A stretch of DNA of 64,000 nt from CG2-30-36-16 sp964372115. Its GTDB lineage: Bacteria; Bacteroidota; Ignavibacteria; Ignavibacteriales; Ignavibacteriaceae. Numbering within the stretch: position 1 is the first letter of the stretch; each line of letters starts with the position of its first letter. Made by a program: the position numbers and the translations under genes. The notes below the pieces were generated by a model. That model was not told where the DNA came from. It did not search any database and was given only the letters and a program-made list of their open reading frames with translations. The DNA lies in the NCBI GenBank assembly GCA_964372115.1, contig CAYJPN010000025.1, forward strand, positions 19,775-83,774. Direction: 5' to 3'. This document shows, in pieces, positions 10,301 through 18,339 of this stretch.

Positions 10301-10612
10301 GAAGTTGAGATAGATGTTAATTTGTTACCCAGAAAATTTCAATTGTATCAGAACTATCCCAATCCATTTAATCCGGCAACGACCGTTAAATTCGATTTGC
10401 CCGAAGATGCAATTGTAAAAATTGATTTGTTCAATTCGATTGGAGAAAAAATTATTTCTTTATTGAACAGCGAGCTGCAAGGCGGTTCACATCATCTTAA
10501 CTTTAATGCGAAAGACATTTCTTCCGGAATTTATTTCTTGAGAATGACAGCGGAAAACAGAAACGGAAATAGTCTATTCACATCAACAAAGAAAATTACT
10601 TTGGTGAGATGA
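7364..10612 (+). CDS. Secreted multidomain protein: propeller, HYDIN/choice-of-anchor-D domains, VCBS/PQQ-like propeller, T9SS sorting domain
   Basis: 1082 aa with an N-terminal signal peptide (KKNLLLASVFFLLLPVTNAQ). Seen in order: a propeller-like region to about residue 265; two Ig-like choice-of-anchor D/ASH units (FGNVIIGLNEQRTFSINNIG and a second similar unit) to about 480; a second propeller with VCBS-style calcium loops DIDNDGYMDL and DFNGDNIPDV and PQQ-like turns; a short Fn3-like linker (FNWSTATETNNNRFEI); and a C-terminal sorting domain with YPNPFNPATTVKF. Known: such tails direct proteins through type IX secretion to the cell surface. No catalytic motif is visible, so a surface adhesion or binding role is inferred. 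Confidence 0.85.
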   Translation: MKKNLLLASVFFLLLPVTNAQTLVQSFPFSRYNSYNYFWAITEVENNFWIGSDYNSTSGTYINSWMYKVTKQGTILDSLQTPLGDNHGLVWDGTHFWIVEGYRASGSRIFRMNTSGQFVDTFFVSQVIGGIPIGIGDIALDGDKIWFTVFSPDFVSYPNSYAYAFNRFTKQLTDTLPLYGRQPLGIAVRGDTIFYVNENQYSSETERIYAISKTTKDTLFSFPAPDPDGNCNPKGLYWDDSHLWLLAERIGNSSWVYKTLYKYEISGGGTPIITTSTNSIDFGNVIIGLNEQRTFSINNIGSAPLVIDSFVIANQQFTSTANLPVQIPVNSSKDFTINFSPQSFGNVNSILSIHSNDGGTPVKTISLIGKGINSGSVISVSDTILDFQFREIYSLSSKIFEIRNLGSEPIFINSAQTHDNFFSFDTVGVQFPIQIDTGSGRDFRIWFEVNSTGVYSDSLIITNSSLNLPHIIIKLNANVISSSFNYGDEMWSGRVPDNPFAYIQDYKPMSIKHSFGDIPGKEVLMVASRNYYVMRVNPYASHQGDIFWKFNTGTNNNNTGAVMFQDAMQIRSDIDNDGYMDLVFGCGGGNEFVYTLSGRTGNLIWAYGDSIDYNRGDINGLRADKDFNGDNIPDVIISASGSSAGGRHAVICLNGLTGAEIFNKPQTAQYTFDVETTQWGGVICVDQGNGGPYFLNAFNDLGNPLWSQSIPDVCWSIKQIDDINNDVTKDIAAFIGGTNVRVMAFSGANGSVLWQKSYPNFATFSTIKIVEDRNFNGYKDLIFSGKEGVFRLDSKTGATVWENFVDGSYVFDVDEGTPFDWGGELQVIAGTKNANFFKLNIDNGSTLFTQNFGSPNDNAVERVKFITSYGRPYHTLVVGTRDGRILGLSGGLYVVPVELNSFNYSQTYSSVIFNWSTATETNNNRFEIDRNGVVVGRVKGNGTSTVRQNYSFEDKDVPKGKHIYKLIQIDYDGTSEILEEVEIDVNLLPRKFQLYQNYPNPFNPATTVKFDLPEDAIVKIDLFNSIGEKIISLLNSELQGGSHHLNFNAKDISSGIYFLRMTAENRNGNSLFTSTKKITLVR

Positions 10613-10851
10613 AAAGAGCGGCGCCTTTATTAGAAGAATGATATAACGCAGTCATTGTTCGATAGTCCGGTAGTCGATCCGTTAGCTAACTGACTAACGA
10701 ATGCAATTTTTAATTTCTAAGTATGAGACTGCTTCGTTCATTGCGGTGACGATTCTAAATCTATCATTGTTGGTAGGAATGGACGAAGCAATCTTTTTTA
10801 TTATCTAAAAATTGAGATCGCTTCGCCCACAAAAGTTAGTATCGCATGAAA
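10613..10851. repeat. Intergenic region with imperfect palindromic repeats
   Basis: Two structures are visible. A short hairpin CGTTAG...CTAACG (10679-10699) is related to a 16-bp palindrome found elsewhere in the window. A longer inverted repeat has arms at 10726-10742 and 10778-10794 (15 of 17 matching) and contains GCTTCGT. A third half copy starts near 10813. Such GCTTCG-containing palindromes are commonly dispersed in bacterial genomes; here they sit between convergent genes. Confidence 0.6.
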
Positions 10852-12156
10852 CTATTTAACCAGCGTCATCTTCTTTGATGCTTTATAATCGCCGCTTTGT
10901 ATCTCGTAAATATATAACCCACTGGCTAAGTTACTTGCATCAAACATAACCTCGTAACGACCTTTTGTTTTGAAATCGTTAACGAGTGTTTTTACTTCTC
11001 TACCGAGTATGTCGTAAACCTTTAATGTAACCATTCCGTCATCCGGTATCTGGTAGCGGATTGTGGTTGAGGGATAGAAGGGGTTGGGATATGGCAAGGA
11101 GTTTACTGGTTCTACCTTATTTTCTTTTTCTTCTTTCACTCCAAGAGGTTTGTCGAGGTAGAATCCTTCGATAGTTAAATGACTATGATCATGATAAATT
11201 ACCGTATCGGTATTCCACCACTGAATATATGATTTAACTCCAGAATCATCACACCGCAGATATTCATGGATGTTGTCTTCTTTAAGACTATACCGCATAA
11301 TTCCGCTTCCGGGATTTGTTAAAAGATCGCTAATTACGGCAAGGTTATTACCCTCATCATCCCATTTAAGATATGTAAGTCCATTTTCTTGACATACCGG
11401 ATCTATTCCTTGATCAAATATTATTCTTGTCGAATCTCCATTCTTATAGTAAAAATAAAGTTTATTATGAGGATAATCATTACCATAACTATATGCGAGT
11501 ATATTTTGCTGCAGATTATACGAATAGCCCATAATGTGTTGGTATTGTCCGGTTTTTACTAAAGTATCTATTCTACCTGAATAGAGATAACATTCCAGCA
11601 TCTCATCATCAGAACTCAAAAAAACTAATGTTGAGTCGCTGCTCCATTCTATTCGAGAATAATCGAGAGTTTGGGCGGGACATATATAAAAAGTGCTATC
11701 TGAGAACCGAAATGCCTTGAGCCAATCTATTAGATCGGGATCACGGAATAAAATTAGTGAGTCATTTGGTGAAAATAAGAAAGAAGCATATTCCAATCCG
11801 CTGCCCAAGAATTTTTGTATCTTTTTTTTACTGTCCAGGTTAAAAATGTAATAAGAAGTATCGTTATCAAGATCAGTTAATTTTGCCAGGTATTGAGTTT
11901 CAAATAAAACATATTTATGACTTTTATTTGCAAATGAAGGGGCAAAATACCCAAAGTCAATAGTATCTATCTGAGACGAATAAAGGTTTTTTTTATAATA
12001 AATCCCTGTCCAATAATCGCGGTAATAAATTTCTTTTCCGACTTTGTCAATAACAAATCCATCAGACGGCACGTGATTGATTTGAAACTTTTGGGCTGAA
12101 ATATTAATACTCAGTAGAGTAAAAAAGGAAATAAAAATTATGATTGTATTTTTCAT
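10852..12156 (-). CDS. Secreted TolB-like propeller protein with T9SS sorting domain
   Basis: 434 aa. Seen: signal peptide (IIFISFFTLLSINISAQ), a repetitive beta-rich body with recurring SPNDSLILF, SSDSTLVFLSSD and WDDEGNNLAVISD-type blades resembling WD40-like/TolB propellers, and a C-terminal type IX sorting domain (SLPYPNPFYPSTTIRYQIPD, then the terminal GLYIYEIQSG...KKMTLVK). The ATG has a strong upstream GAGGAATG. Known: the tail is cleaved and the protein anchored or released by the T9SS. No enzymatic residues are recognised; a binding or structural surface role is likely. It forms part of a run of secreted proteins on the minus strand. Confidence 0.8.
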   Translation of the reverse strand: MKNTIIIFISFFTLLSINISAQKFQINHVPSDGFVIDKVGKEIYYRDYWTGIYYKKNLYSSQIDTIDFGYFAPSFANKSHKYVLFETQYLAKLTDLDNDTSYYIFNLDSKKKIQKFLGSGLEYASFLFSPNDSLILFRDPDLIDWLKAFRFSDSTFYICPAQTLDYSRIEWSSDSTLVFLSSDDEMLECYLYSGRIDTLVKTGQYQHIMGYSYNLQQNILAYSYGNDYPHNKLYFYYKNGDSTRIIFDQGIDPVCQENGLTYLKWDDEGNNLAVISDLLTNPGSGIMRYSLKEDNIHEYLRCDDSGVKSYIQWWNTDTVIYHDHSHLTIEGFYLDKPLGVKEEKENKVEPVNSLPYPNPFYPSTTIRYQIPDDGMVTLKVYDILGREVKTLVNDFKTKGRYEVMFDASNLASGLYIYEIQSGDYKASKKMTLVK

Positions 12157-12248
12157 GGTTCATTCCTCTTTACGTAAACTTTTAAGATAAAAAATATTTT
12201 CATGATACGTACCTTTTATTATAAACAGATAACTTTATCCCGGCTTTG

Positions 12249-12563
12249 TCAATAGCCAAAGCCGCCCTTCAGTTCTTCGTAACTTCTAAATGTCAAGTCC
12301 GGTAAGGTATCGAATTGTGTGCCTCCGAAATATAAGTTTGCATATCCAACCTCGGATGCCGCTCCTGCCACCTGGACGGGTGCACCGACCATCAAATCTT
12401 CGAAGCCATCGCCGTTTACATCTCCTAAGTTTTCAACAACACCGAATTGGTCTTTATCATTTTCACCGTGAAATACAGTATAAAGATAAAGGCTGTCTTG
12501 CGCTTTTAATAAAAGTGTGGAGAGAAGGAAGGTTATTATAATTATAGTCTTATTATGATTCAT
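12249..12563 (-). pseudogene. Truncated secreted FG-GAP (integrin-like propeller) protein
   Basis: 104 aa. Seen: a good Shine-Dalgarno (AAGGAGG), a signal peptide (TIIIITFLLSTLLLKAQ) and a single FG-GAP blade with the calcium loop DVNGDGFEDLMVGAP, then a stop shortly after a second blade would begin. Known: FG-GAP propellers have about seven blades and in this group end with a T9SS tail, so a one-blade protein is almost certainly a truncated remnant. No continuation was found in the DNA downstream before the next gene. It may still be translated as a short secreted peptide. Confidence 0.65.
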
Positions 12564-12574
12564 GATCTGCCTCC

Positions 12575-12697
12575 TTAAAAAATCGCTTTACAAATAATTC
12601 TGAGGTATTTGTCATTTTCATGCCTCTCGTATTCGAATCCACGAGCGCAGGTTAAGGAAAAATTAAAAAATAGTAATGCTATTAGTCTTGTTTTCAT
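12575..12697 (-). CDS. Possible small secreted peptide, 40 aa
   Basis: Reading the minus strand from an ATG at 12697 gives a 40-residue frame with a signal-peptide-like start (MKTRLIALLFFNFSLTC) and stop at 12575, immediately before the Shine-Dalgarno of the truncated FG-GAP gene. No strong ribosome site of its own. It could be another truncated exported protein or a leader peptide; I do not recognise it. Confidence 0.3.
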   Translation of the reverse strand: MKTRLIALLFFNFSLTCARGFEYERHENDKYLRIICKAIF

Positions 12698-13040
12698 TGG
12701 GTGCTCGTTAATGGTTTTATAGGGAAAAGGAAAATAGGAAACAGGAAAAGATTTAATAAAATATTGTTTTGGTTAAAGGCGTATTTATCCGGGGGTTTGT
12801 CAAGCCGGTGGTCTTGCGGCATTCTCTGTGCTGAGAAGAATATGTTTGCAAGATAGTTGTGTAGTAACTGTGTAAAATGGTTATTCATTTTATTCCCAAA
12901 TAAATTGACGCCGTTTTTACCAACCTAACGAACATTTTGTTTTGACGACTAAAATAATTTACTGTTTGTTTATAATTAATGCAACAGAGGAGTTGAAATT
13001 TTAAAACACGATATTTGTACACCTCATAAAAAGTTGATTA
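12698..13040. other. Non-coding stretch, no feature recognised
   Basis: About 340 bp between the small frame and the terminator of the M28 peptidase gene. A 64-codon frame on the minus strand here has no signal, ribosome site or recognisable content, and I consider the region non-coding or degenerate. Confidence 0.4.
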
Positions 13041-13072
13041 ATTAAAACCCGGCACCCGCTCGATGCCGGGAT
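13041..13072 (-). terminator. Rho-independent terminator of the M28 peptidase gene
   Basis: On the minus strand, CCCGGCA (13064-13070 side) pairs with TGCCGGG across a short loop and is followed by TTTTAATT. It lies about 55 bp past the stop of the M28 peptidase gene. Confidence 0.7.
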
Positions 13073-13126
13073 GGTTAAGTAAAATATTTTTTATTAAAAC
13101 TTGCTCACTACTTTCTAACTCTCTGC

Positions 13127-15487
13127 CTACTTCAGCAATATCATCTTGCGTATTGAAGAATATTTTTCAGTTGTTAATCTGTAAAAATAAACACCACTGG
13201 TAACCCGTTGACCAACGGTTGCAGCATTAAATTTTATTTCGTAAATACCCGCGGACTTAACTTCATTAACGAGTGTGGTTATTTCGCTTCCCGCAATATC
13301 AAACAATTTAACCGTTACATGTGTCTGCTCCGGTAACGAATACTTGATTGTTGTTTCGGGGTTAAACGGGTTAGGGTAATTCTGACTTAAGTTATATGTA
13401 AGCAGTTTATTAAGATCGACTTTAACCGCATCATAGATTCGATAAGTCCCATCATAATCATTTTGTTTCAACCGGTAGTACGAAACGCCCATTAACGGAG
13501 CTTTATCTTCAAACCGGTAGCTGTTGGCTGCGGTTGTTGTTCCCGCGCCTTTTAATGTACCTAAAGAAGTCCATTGTTCTCCGTCGGTAGAACGCTGAAC
13601 ATCAAAATCGCGGTTATTAAGTTCGGATGCGGTTGTCCATGTAACAACTATTTTGTCGAAAGTTGCTTCTGCATTAAACGAAGCAAGTTCAACAGGAACA
13701 GCAGAATATGTTGTAACCAAAACATTATCAATATACCATCCATCTTTATGAATGGAGCCGTCTGATTTGAAAAGAAATCTTAACTTTAATTGCTGTCCTA
13801 AATATGCCGATAAATCCATTGTTTCTTTAACCCATGTAGCTTGCACTCCATCAAAAAGCGGCTGCCCGTTTGGCTGGAATGTACCGGTGCCCGGGTTTGT
13901 GTACATACCCTGCATCGGTGTCCACGTTGTTCCGTCATTCGTTGATACTTGCACCATTCCGTAATCCCAATCGGTTTCTATATCCCACTGAGTATCAAAA
14001 CTTAAAACTGCCCCAAGTATATCCGACAAATCCAACGACGCGTTATAAGTTAGAGTTGCAGTTGTGGTTGCCAGATAATTACCGGATGGAGAATCGGTAG
14101 TTGAGTTGGGCGGCGAAACATATTTTGAAGTTGTGTTGCCCCAGCCTCCAACCGCTGTCCAAATAGCCATATTATTTAAACTATCTGCAAGAAGATAGTT
14201 TGCCGGCGCGACAAAAAATCTGTAAAAAGTTGCGGGCGGCGTACTGCCGGGCGGGTTAAAGCCGCTTCCGCCCTTTGGCAGTGTTGTAACTATTGAACCA
14301 TCCGCATCCTGTGCCGCAAGGTAATATTCAACAGCCGAGCCGATTGACTGACCGGGAATGGTAAATGTAAAACCCTGGCTTTCTTTTATTGAGGGGACGC
14401 CAACCACACTATAAAATTGAGAATAACCGCTGCCAGTGTTTACACGGTAATAAAGACGTGGTGCGGCGGCGCCGGTTCCGATTGTTAACCCGGTTGAAAT
14501 AAACGCTGCAAGCTGAATATCACCACCGCTGTTTATCGAGCTGATCGGAGTGTGCTCAATGTTCATGTTTAAGTTTAGAGCAAACGAAGCGAGTGTAGCA
14601 ACAGACGCCTTTATACATTTGTCAAAGTAGGGAACATTTATATATGTCCAGAGATCATTTACGGTGTGATAATAATTATTAAAATCATCCAAATCATTTT
14701 CAATCAATAATATTGAGCCATAGCCCGCATTCCAGAAAGAAGCATGGTCGCTCGCGGTGATGCCAGGGTCTTTTATAAGTGTGGTTAAGCCGATATTATA
14801 AACCTGATTCAACTCAATCATCTTGTTGGAAAGGTCGTATGAAGACGCAAGATTTTTTGTGTGAATACGAACCTTGTTATCGTTATTGCTGTCCCATGCA
14901 ATCATATCAAGATTTATAACACCGAGAATAGAATCGCCTGCAAGAGACGCTTGGTTAGCATAATAAGCGCTGCCAACTAATCCCTGTTCCTCTTCATCCC
15001 ACAAAGCAAAAATAATGGTGTAAGGAAAGGTATAATTTTTTAAGACTCTTGCAGCCTCAATCACACCCGCTGTGCCGCTGCCGTTATCATCTGCGCCGGG
15101 GGCAATGCTGCCGCTCGGCATATCATCAAAGTGAGCGCAAATAATATATTTTTTATTCGGAAACTCAGTACCGGTTTTTACACCGTAAACATTTTTGCCC
15201 GTACCGCTGAATGTTTGAATCGACGTGGTTAAACCGTAGCTGTTCAACTTTTGCTGGATGTACTGCATAGCCATATCGTTGCCTGCAGAATTTTTATGGC
15301 GCGATTGAATTGTATAAAGTTGTCCGCCAATAGTTGTTTGAACAGCACCCGAAAGTTCTTTATCGAAATAAAGAGCCGAATCTACGTTAACCTCGTTTAT
15401 AATATTTTGAAGAGTACCCTGAGAGTATACAGTGGCTGAAAAAATAAAAAGAGCCATGATAGTTGAAATAATGTATCTTATGCGCAT
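13127..15487 (-). CDS. Secreted M28-family zinc aminopeptidase with T9SS sorting domain
   Basis: 786 aa from the ATG at 15487, where a signal peptide begins (MRIRYIISTIMALFIFSATV); a longer frame starts at 15529 but adds unlikely residues. Seen: M28 zinc ligands in ICAHFDDMPSG, PGADDNGSGTAGVIEAARVL, ALWDEEEQGLVGS, NLDMIAWDS and YYHTVNDLW (His/Asp/Glu set complete), a beta-sandwich middle region, a lineage-typical linker WTTASELNNRDFDVQRS and a C-terminal sorting domain with YPNPFNPETTIKY. Known: M28 enzymes remove N-terminal amino acids using two zinc ions. Inferred role: extracellular peptide degradation, together with the S8 peptidase encoded 4.5 kb away. Confidence 0.93.
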   Translation of the reverse strand: MRIRYIISTIMALFIFSATVYSQGTLQNIINEVNVDSALYFDKELSGAVQTTIGGQLYTIQSRHKNSAGNDMAMQYIQQKLNSYGLTTSIQTFSGTGKNVYGVKTGTEFPNKKYIICAHFDDMPSGSIAPGADDNGSGTAGVIEAARVLKNYTFPYTIIFALWDEEEQGLVGSAYYANQASLAGDSILGVINLDMIAWDSNNDNKVRIHTKNLASSYDLSNKMIELNQVYNIGLTTLIKDPGITASDHASFWNAGYGSILLIENDLDDFNNYYHTVNDLWTYINVPYFDKCIKASVATLASFALNLNMNIEHTPISSINSGGDIQLAAFISTGLTIGTGAAAPRLYYRVNTGSGYSQFYSVVGVPSIKESQGFTFTIPGQSIGSAVEYYLAAQDADGSIVTTLPKGGSGFNPPGSTPPATFYRFFVAPANYLLADSLNNMAIWTAVGGWGNTTSKYVSPPNSTTDSPSGNYLATTTATLTYNASLDLSDILGAVLSFDTQWDIETDWDYGMVQVSTNDGTTWTPMQGMYTNPGTGTFQPNGQPLFDGVQATWVKETMDLSAYLGQQLKLRFLFKSDGSIHKDGWYIDNVLVTTYSAVPVELASFNAEATFDKIVVTWTTASELNNRDFDVQRSTDGEQWTSLGTLKGAGTTTAANSYRFEDKAPLMGVSYYRLKQNDYDGTYRIYDAVKVDLNKLLTYNLSQNYPNPFNPETTIKYSLPEQTHVTVKLFDIAGSEITTLVNEVKSAGIYEIKFNAATVGQRVTSGVYFYRLTTEKYSSIRKMILLK

Positions 15488-15574
15488 AACTGCCCTAAAA
15501 ATTTCTGAGAAAAATAGTTTACAAGACAAACATAAAAATATTTTTACTCTTAAAATATAGCCGCGGGAAAATAA

Positions 15575-17008
15575 TTAATTCCCGTAATCGTGAAGTGTTT
15601 TTCTCGACAAATCTGCCAGCGCAATTTTGTAATCAATCAATGCGTTTAGGCTGCTTGTTTTTGCGTTTGTAAGCCTGAGCTGCATTTGCGATAGATCGAA
15701 ACTTGTAATTGTGCCCGCTTCAAACCGTGCGCGGCTTATCTCATAACTTTTTTGTGCAAGTTCAACATTACGGCTTAAAACCTCAACCCGCGCCTTAGCC
15801 GATTCAATTTTGTTTACTGTAGCTATTATTTCTTTTTCAATTTGTTGCTTTTGGTTTTGCAGATTAAGTTTGGTCATGTTCAAATTTGCTTCCGCCGACT
15901 CAACCTCTCGACTATTTTTTCCCCAATCCACTACGGGAACCTTCAATGTTAAAACGACACTTCTATCTTCAGAAAAATTTCTAAACACTTCCCTAAACGC
16001 GTTATCGTTTTTGTTGATGCCGTAATTGGCTGTTAGCATTGCAGAAATATTTCCGCGCGAGTCAACTTCGTCCATAGTCAGTGAATTTAATTCAATGTCA
16101 GCTAGCGAGTTTAATAGTTCTGTCCGGTTATTTAAAGAGTAGGTAACCGCCTCATCCAAATCAATTGTCAAAGGTTTGTACTCAAGGGCTGCTGTTACAT
16201 CGAATTGTTCTTTTAACTCAAGTCCAATTAGTAATTTAAAATTATCTTTTGATTCATTATAACTTCGCTCTGCGTTCAGCAATTTGTTTTTACTTTCGGC
16301 AAGATCAATTTCAAGCTGCAGCGCTTCTACTTCTGCAATTAAACCGGCTTTAAATTTGTTTTGCGCGGTGTTGTAGGATGTCTGCACCTGGTTTACTTCT
16401 TCCTTCACAATCTCAACATTTTTTTTTGCCTGGTAAAGTTGGTAGAAAGAAGTTGTTACGTCGTATATCATCTCTTTTTCAGCACGGGTATAATTACGCT
16501 GTGCTTTTTGCATATTAACTTCGGCACGGGTAAGGTTTGCGCTAAGAGTATTAAAAGTAAACAACGGCTGCTGTAAACGTAAACTTATATTTGAGTAATA
16601 ATCTATCGGGATGTCCTGCTGTGCGCTAAACTGGTCGCGGCGCCACATAGAACCGATAAGCGAAAAAGTGCCGTTAGTATAAACAATAGGCTGCGCAAAC
16701 ATAAGCCGGCTCTCAACAGTTGTATAACCGATTTCATAGAATTGTTCTATTCCTGTTGAAGGATTAAACTGACTTGCGAGCGAGCGCGAGTAGCGTGGTA
16801 AATCAAATTCCACATCTACAGAAGTTCTTAACCCGAGTTTTGCAGCCTCCAGGGTTTTTTGTGAACTTATCAAAGCATACCCGGCAGATTTTATTCCATA
16901 ACTTTCTTTCAGCGCGATGGAAACAGCGTCATCGAGAGTAAGGATTTTTTGCGAGTAAGTTGAAATACTAACAATTAAAACAGTAAGAATTATATTAATA
17001 ATTTTCAT
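15575..17008 (-). CDS. TolC-family outer membrane efflux protein
   Basis: 477 aa. Seen: signal peptide (IINIILTVLIVSISTYSQ), LTLDDAVSIALKES as the classic first outer-membrane-efflux repeat, long coiled-coil helices rich in A/N/Q (LTRAEVNMQKAQRNYTRAEK) and a second repeat ending SFDLSQMQLRLTNAKTSSLNA. Known: TolC trimers form the outer-membrane duct of tripartite pumps or type I exporters. It is the last gene of the adaptor-permease-TolC operon, 32 bp after the permease gene, so the three likely form one complex. Confidence 0.9.
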   Translation of the reverse strand: MKIINIILTVLIVSISTYSQKILTLDDAVSIALKESYGIKSAGYALISSQKTLEAAKLGLRTSVDVEFDLPRYSRSLASQFNPSTGIEQFYEIGYTTVESRLMFAQPIVYTNGTFSLIGSMWRRDQFSAQQDIPIDYYSNISLRLQQPLFTFNTLSANLTRAEVNMQKAQRNYTRAEKEMIYDVTTSFYQLYQAKKNVEIVKEEVNQVQTSYNTAQNKFKAGLIAEVEALQLEIDLAESKNKLLNAERSYNESKDNFKLLIGLELKEQFDVTAALEYKPLTIDLDEAVTYSLNNRTELLNSLADIELNSLTMDEVDSRGNISAMLTANYGINKNDNAFREVFRNFSEDRSVVLTLKVPVVDWGKNSREVESAEANLNMTKLNLQNQKQQIEKEIIATVNKIESAKARVEVLSRNVELAQKSYEISRARFEAGTITSFDLSQMQLRLTNAKTSSLNALIDYKIALADLSRKTLHDYGN

Positions 17009-17040
17009 TTTATTATGTCCGCTTTACGGAGTAAAAATAT

Positions 17041-18339
17041 TTATTCATAACGGAGAGATTCAATTGGATTTTTATCCGCAGCTTTTTTTGCAGGATAGCT
17101 GCCGAACAACAAACCTGTTGCTACCGAAACCACAAACGCTATAACAACTGCAAAGGGTGAAATTATTGTTTTCCATTCGGCATAAGTAGATATCAGAGAT
17201 GTTAAAATAAACCCGAGTATAATTCCGAGAACGCCTCCCACAATACTAATTGTTAATGCCTCAAACAAAAACTGCATCAACACATCTTTTCGTGTTGCGC
17301 CAACAGCGCGCCGCACGCCTATTTCTCTCGTTCGCTCCATTATGTTTGCAAGCATAATGTTCATTATGCCAATACCGCCGACTAAAAGAGAAATACCGGC
17401 GATAGCGCCCATTACAATGTTAAATATGCGCTGTGTTTTTTGTTTTTGTTCTAACAATTGCTCCGGTAAAATTACCTCAAAATCTTTTACGTTATAATGC
17501 CGGCGTTCCATTATTCTTTTTATAAGCTGTGCCGCCTGCTTTAATTTGTCGGAGTTTTTTATTTTTACAGTTATCTGCTCAACCGAGCTGCGGTCAACTA
17601 CCTTTGCTTGCTCTTGTCCACCCGCCATAAAAAAAATGCCGCCAAATGTTGATTCGGTTTGTTCAACTTTATCCATCTTATACATCATTGTAGTAATCGG
17701 AAGATAAATATCATCATCGTAGTTACGCAGACCAAGACCTGAGATGCCGGCTGATGAAACTTTTTTTTCACCCGCTACACCTACAATTGAAAACCATAAA
17801 TTTCCAAATTTTATTTTTTTCCCGACAGGCTGTTCAAACTTAAACAGTTTCTCTTTAATACCGGCGCCAATCACACAAACATTTTCATAAGTATCAAGAT
17901 GATGTTGTTTGAAAAATGCGCCTTGTGTAATTTTTGTATTAAATGTTTCAGGGTAATTTGATGATGTACCCACAAGCATCGCCTCCAGCAATGTCGATTT
18001 ATATTGAATTTGCGATTTGAGCTCGCGCTGAGGGGTAATAAAATCTACAAGCGGGTTTAACTCTTTTATTGCGTAACCGTCTTTTAATGTTAAACCGGGA
18101 GAGAACGATGCTTTTGATTTTGCTTTATTTTGCGGTGGTTGAATTTTTTTTATTATTATGTTGTTTGTACCCATCAACTCAATCTGCTGTAATGTTTCCT
18201 GGCGGGCGCCTTCGCCTATTGACATCATAGCGATGACTGCGGCTACACCGAACACTATTCCGAGCATTGTTAATGCCGCACGCATCTTGTTCGCCTGCAG
18301 TCCTTTTATTCCAATCTTGAACGATTCGAAATTTGTCAT
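17041..18339 (-). CDS. MacB-like ABC transporter permease (no ATPase domain)
   Basis: 432 aa. Seen: N-terminal transmembrane helix in a typical MacB start (GLQANKMRAALTMLGIVFGV), a large periplasmic MacB_PCD domain, then three C-terminal helices of the FtsX fold (IAGISLLVGGIGIMNIMLAN, MERTREIGVRRAVGATR, VLGIILGFILTSLIS) and the terminal NPIESLRYE. Known: MacB-type proteins are mechanotransmission ABC exporters working with a MacA adaptor and TolC. E. coli MacB has a fused ATPase; here it is absent and no separate ATPase is encoded nearby. Start overlaps the adaptor stop (TAATG). Confidence 0.9.
   Translation of the reverse strand: MTNFESFKIGIKGLQANKMRAALTMLGIVFGVAAVIAMMSIGEGARQETLQQIELMGTNNIIIKKIQPPQNKAKSKASFSPGLTLKDGYAIKELNPLVDFITPQRELKSQIQYKSTLLEAMLVGTSSNYPETFNTKITQGAFFKQHHLDTYENVCVIGAGIKEKLFKFEQPVGKKIKFGNLWFSIVGVAGEKKVSSAGISGLGLRNYDDDIYLPITTMMYKMDKVEQTESTFGGIFFMAGGQEQAKVVDRSSVEQITVKIKNSDKLKQAAQLIKRIMERRHYNVKDFEVILPEQLLEQKQKTQRIFNIVMGAIAGISLLVGGIGIMNIMLANIMERTREIGVRRAVGATRKDVLMQFLFEALTISIVGGVLGIILGFILTSLISTYAEWKTIISPFAVVIAFVVSVATGLLFGSYPAKKAADKNPIESLRYE

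Noticed and set aside
12694..12888. 64-codon minus-strand frame
   Set aside because: No ribosome site, signal or recognisable content; overlaps a non-coding area.
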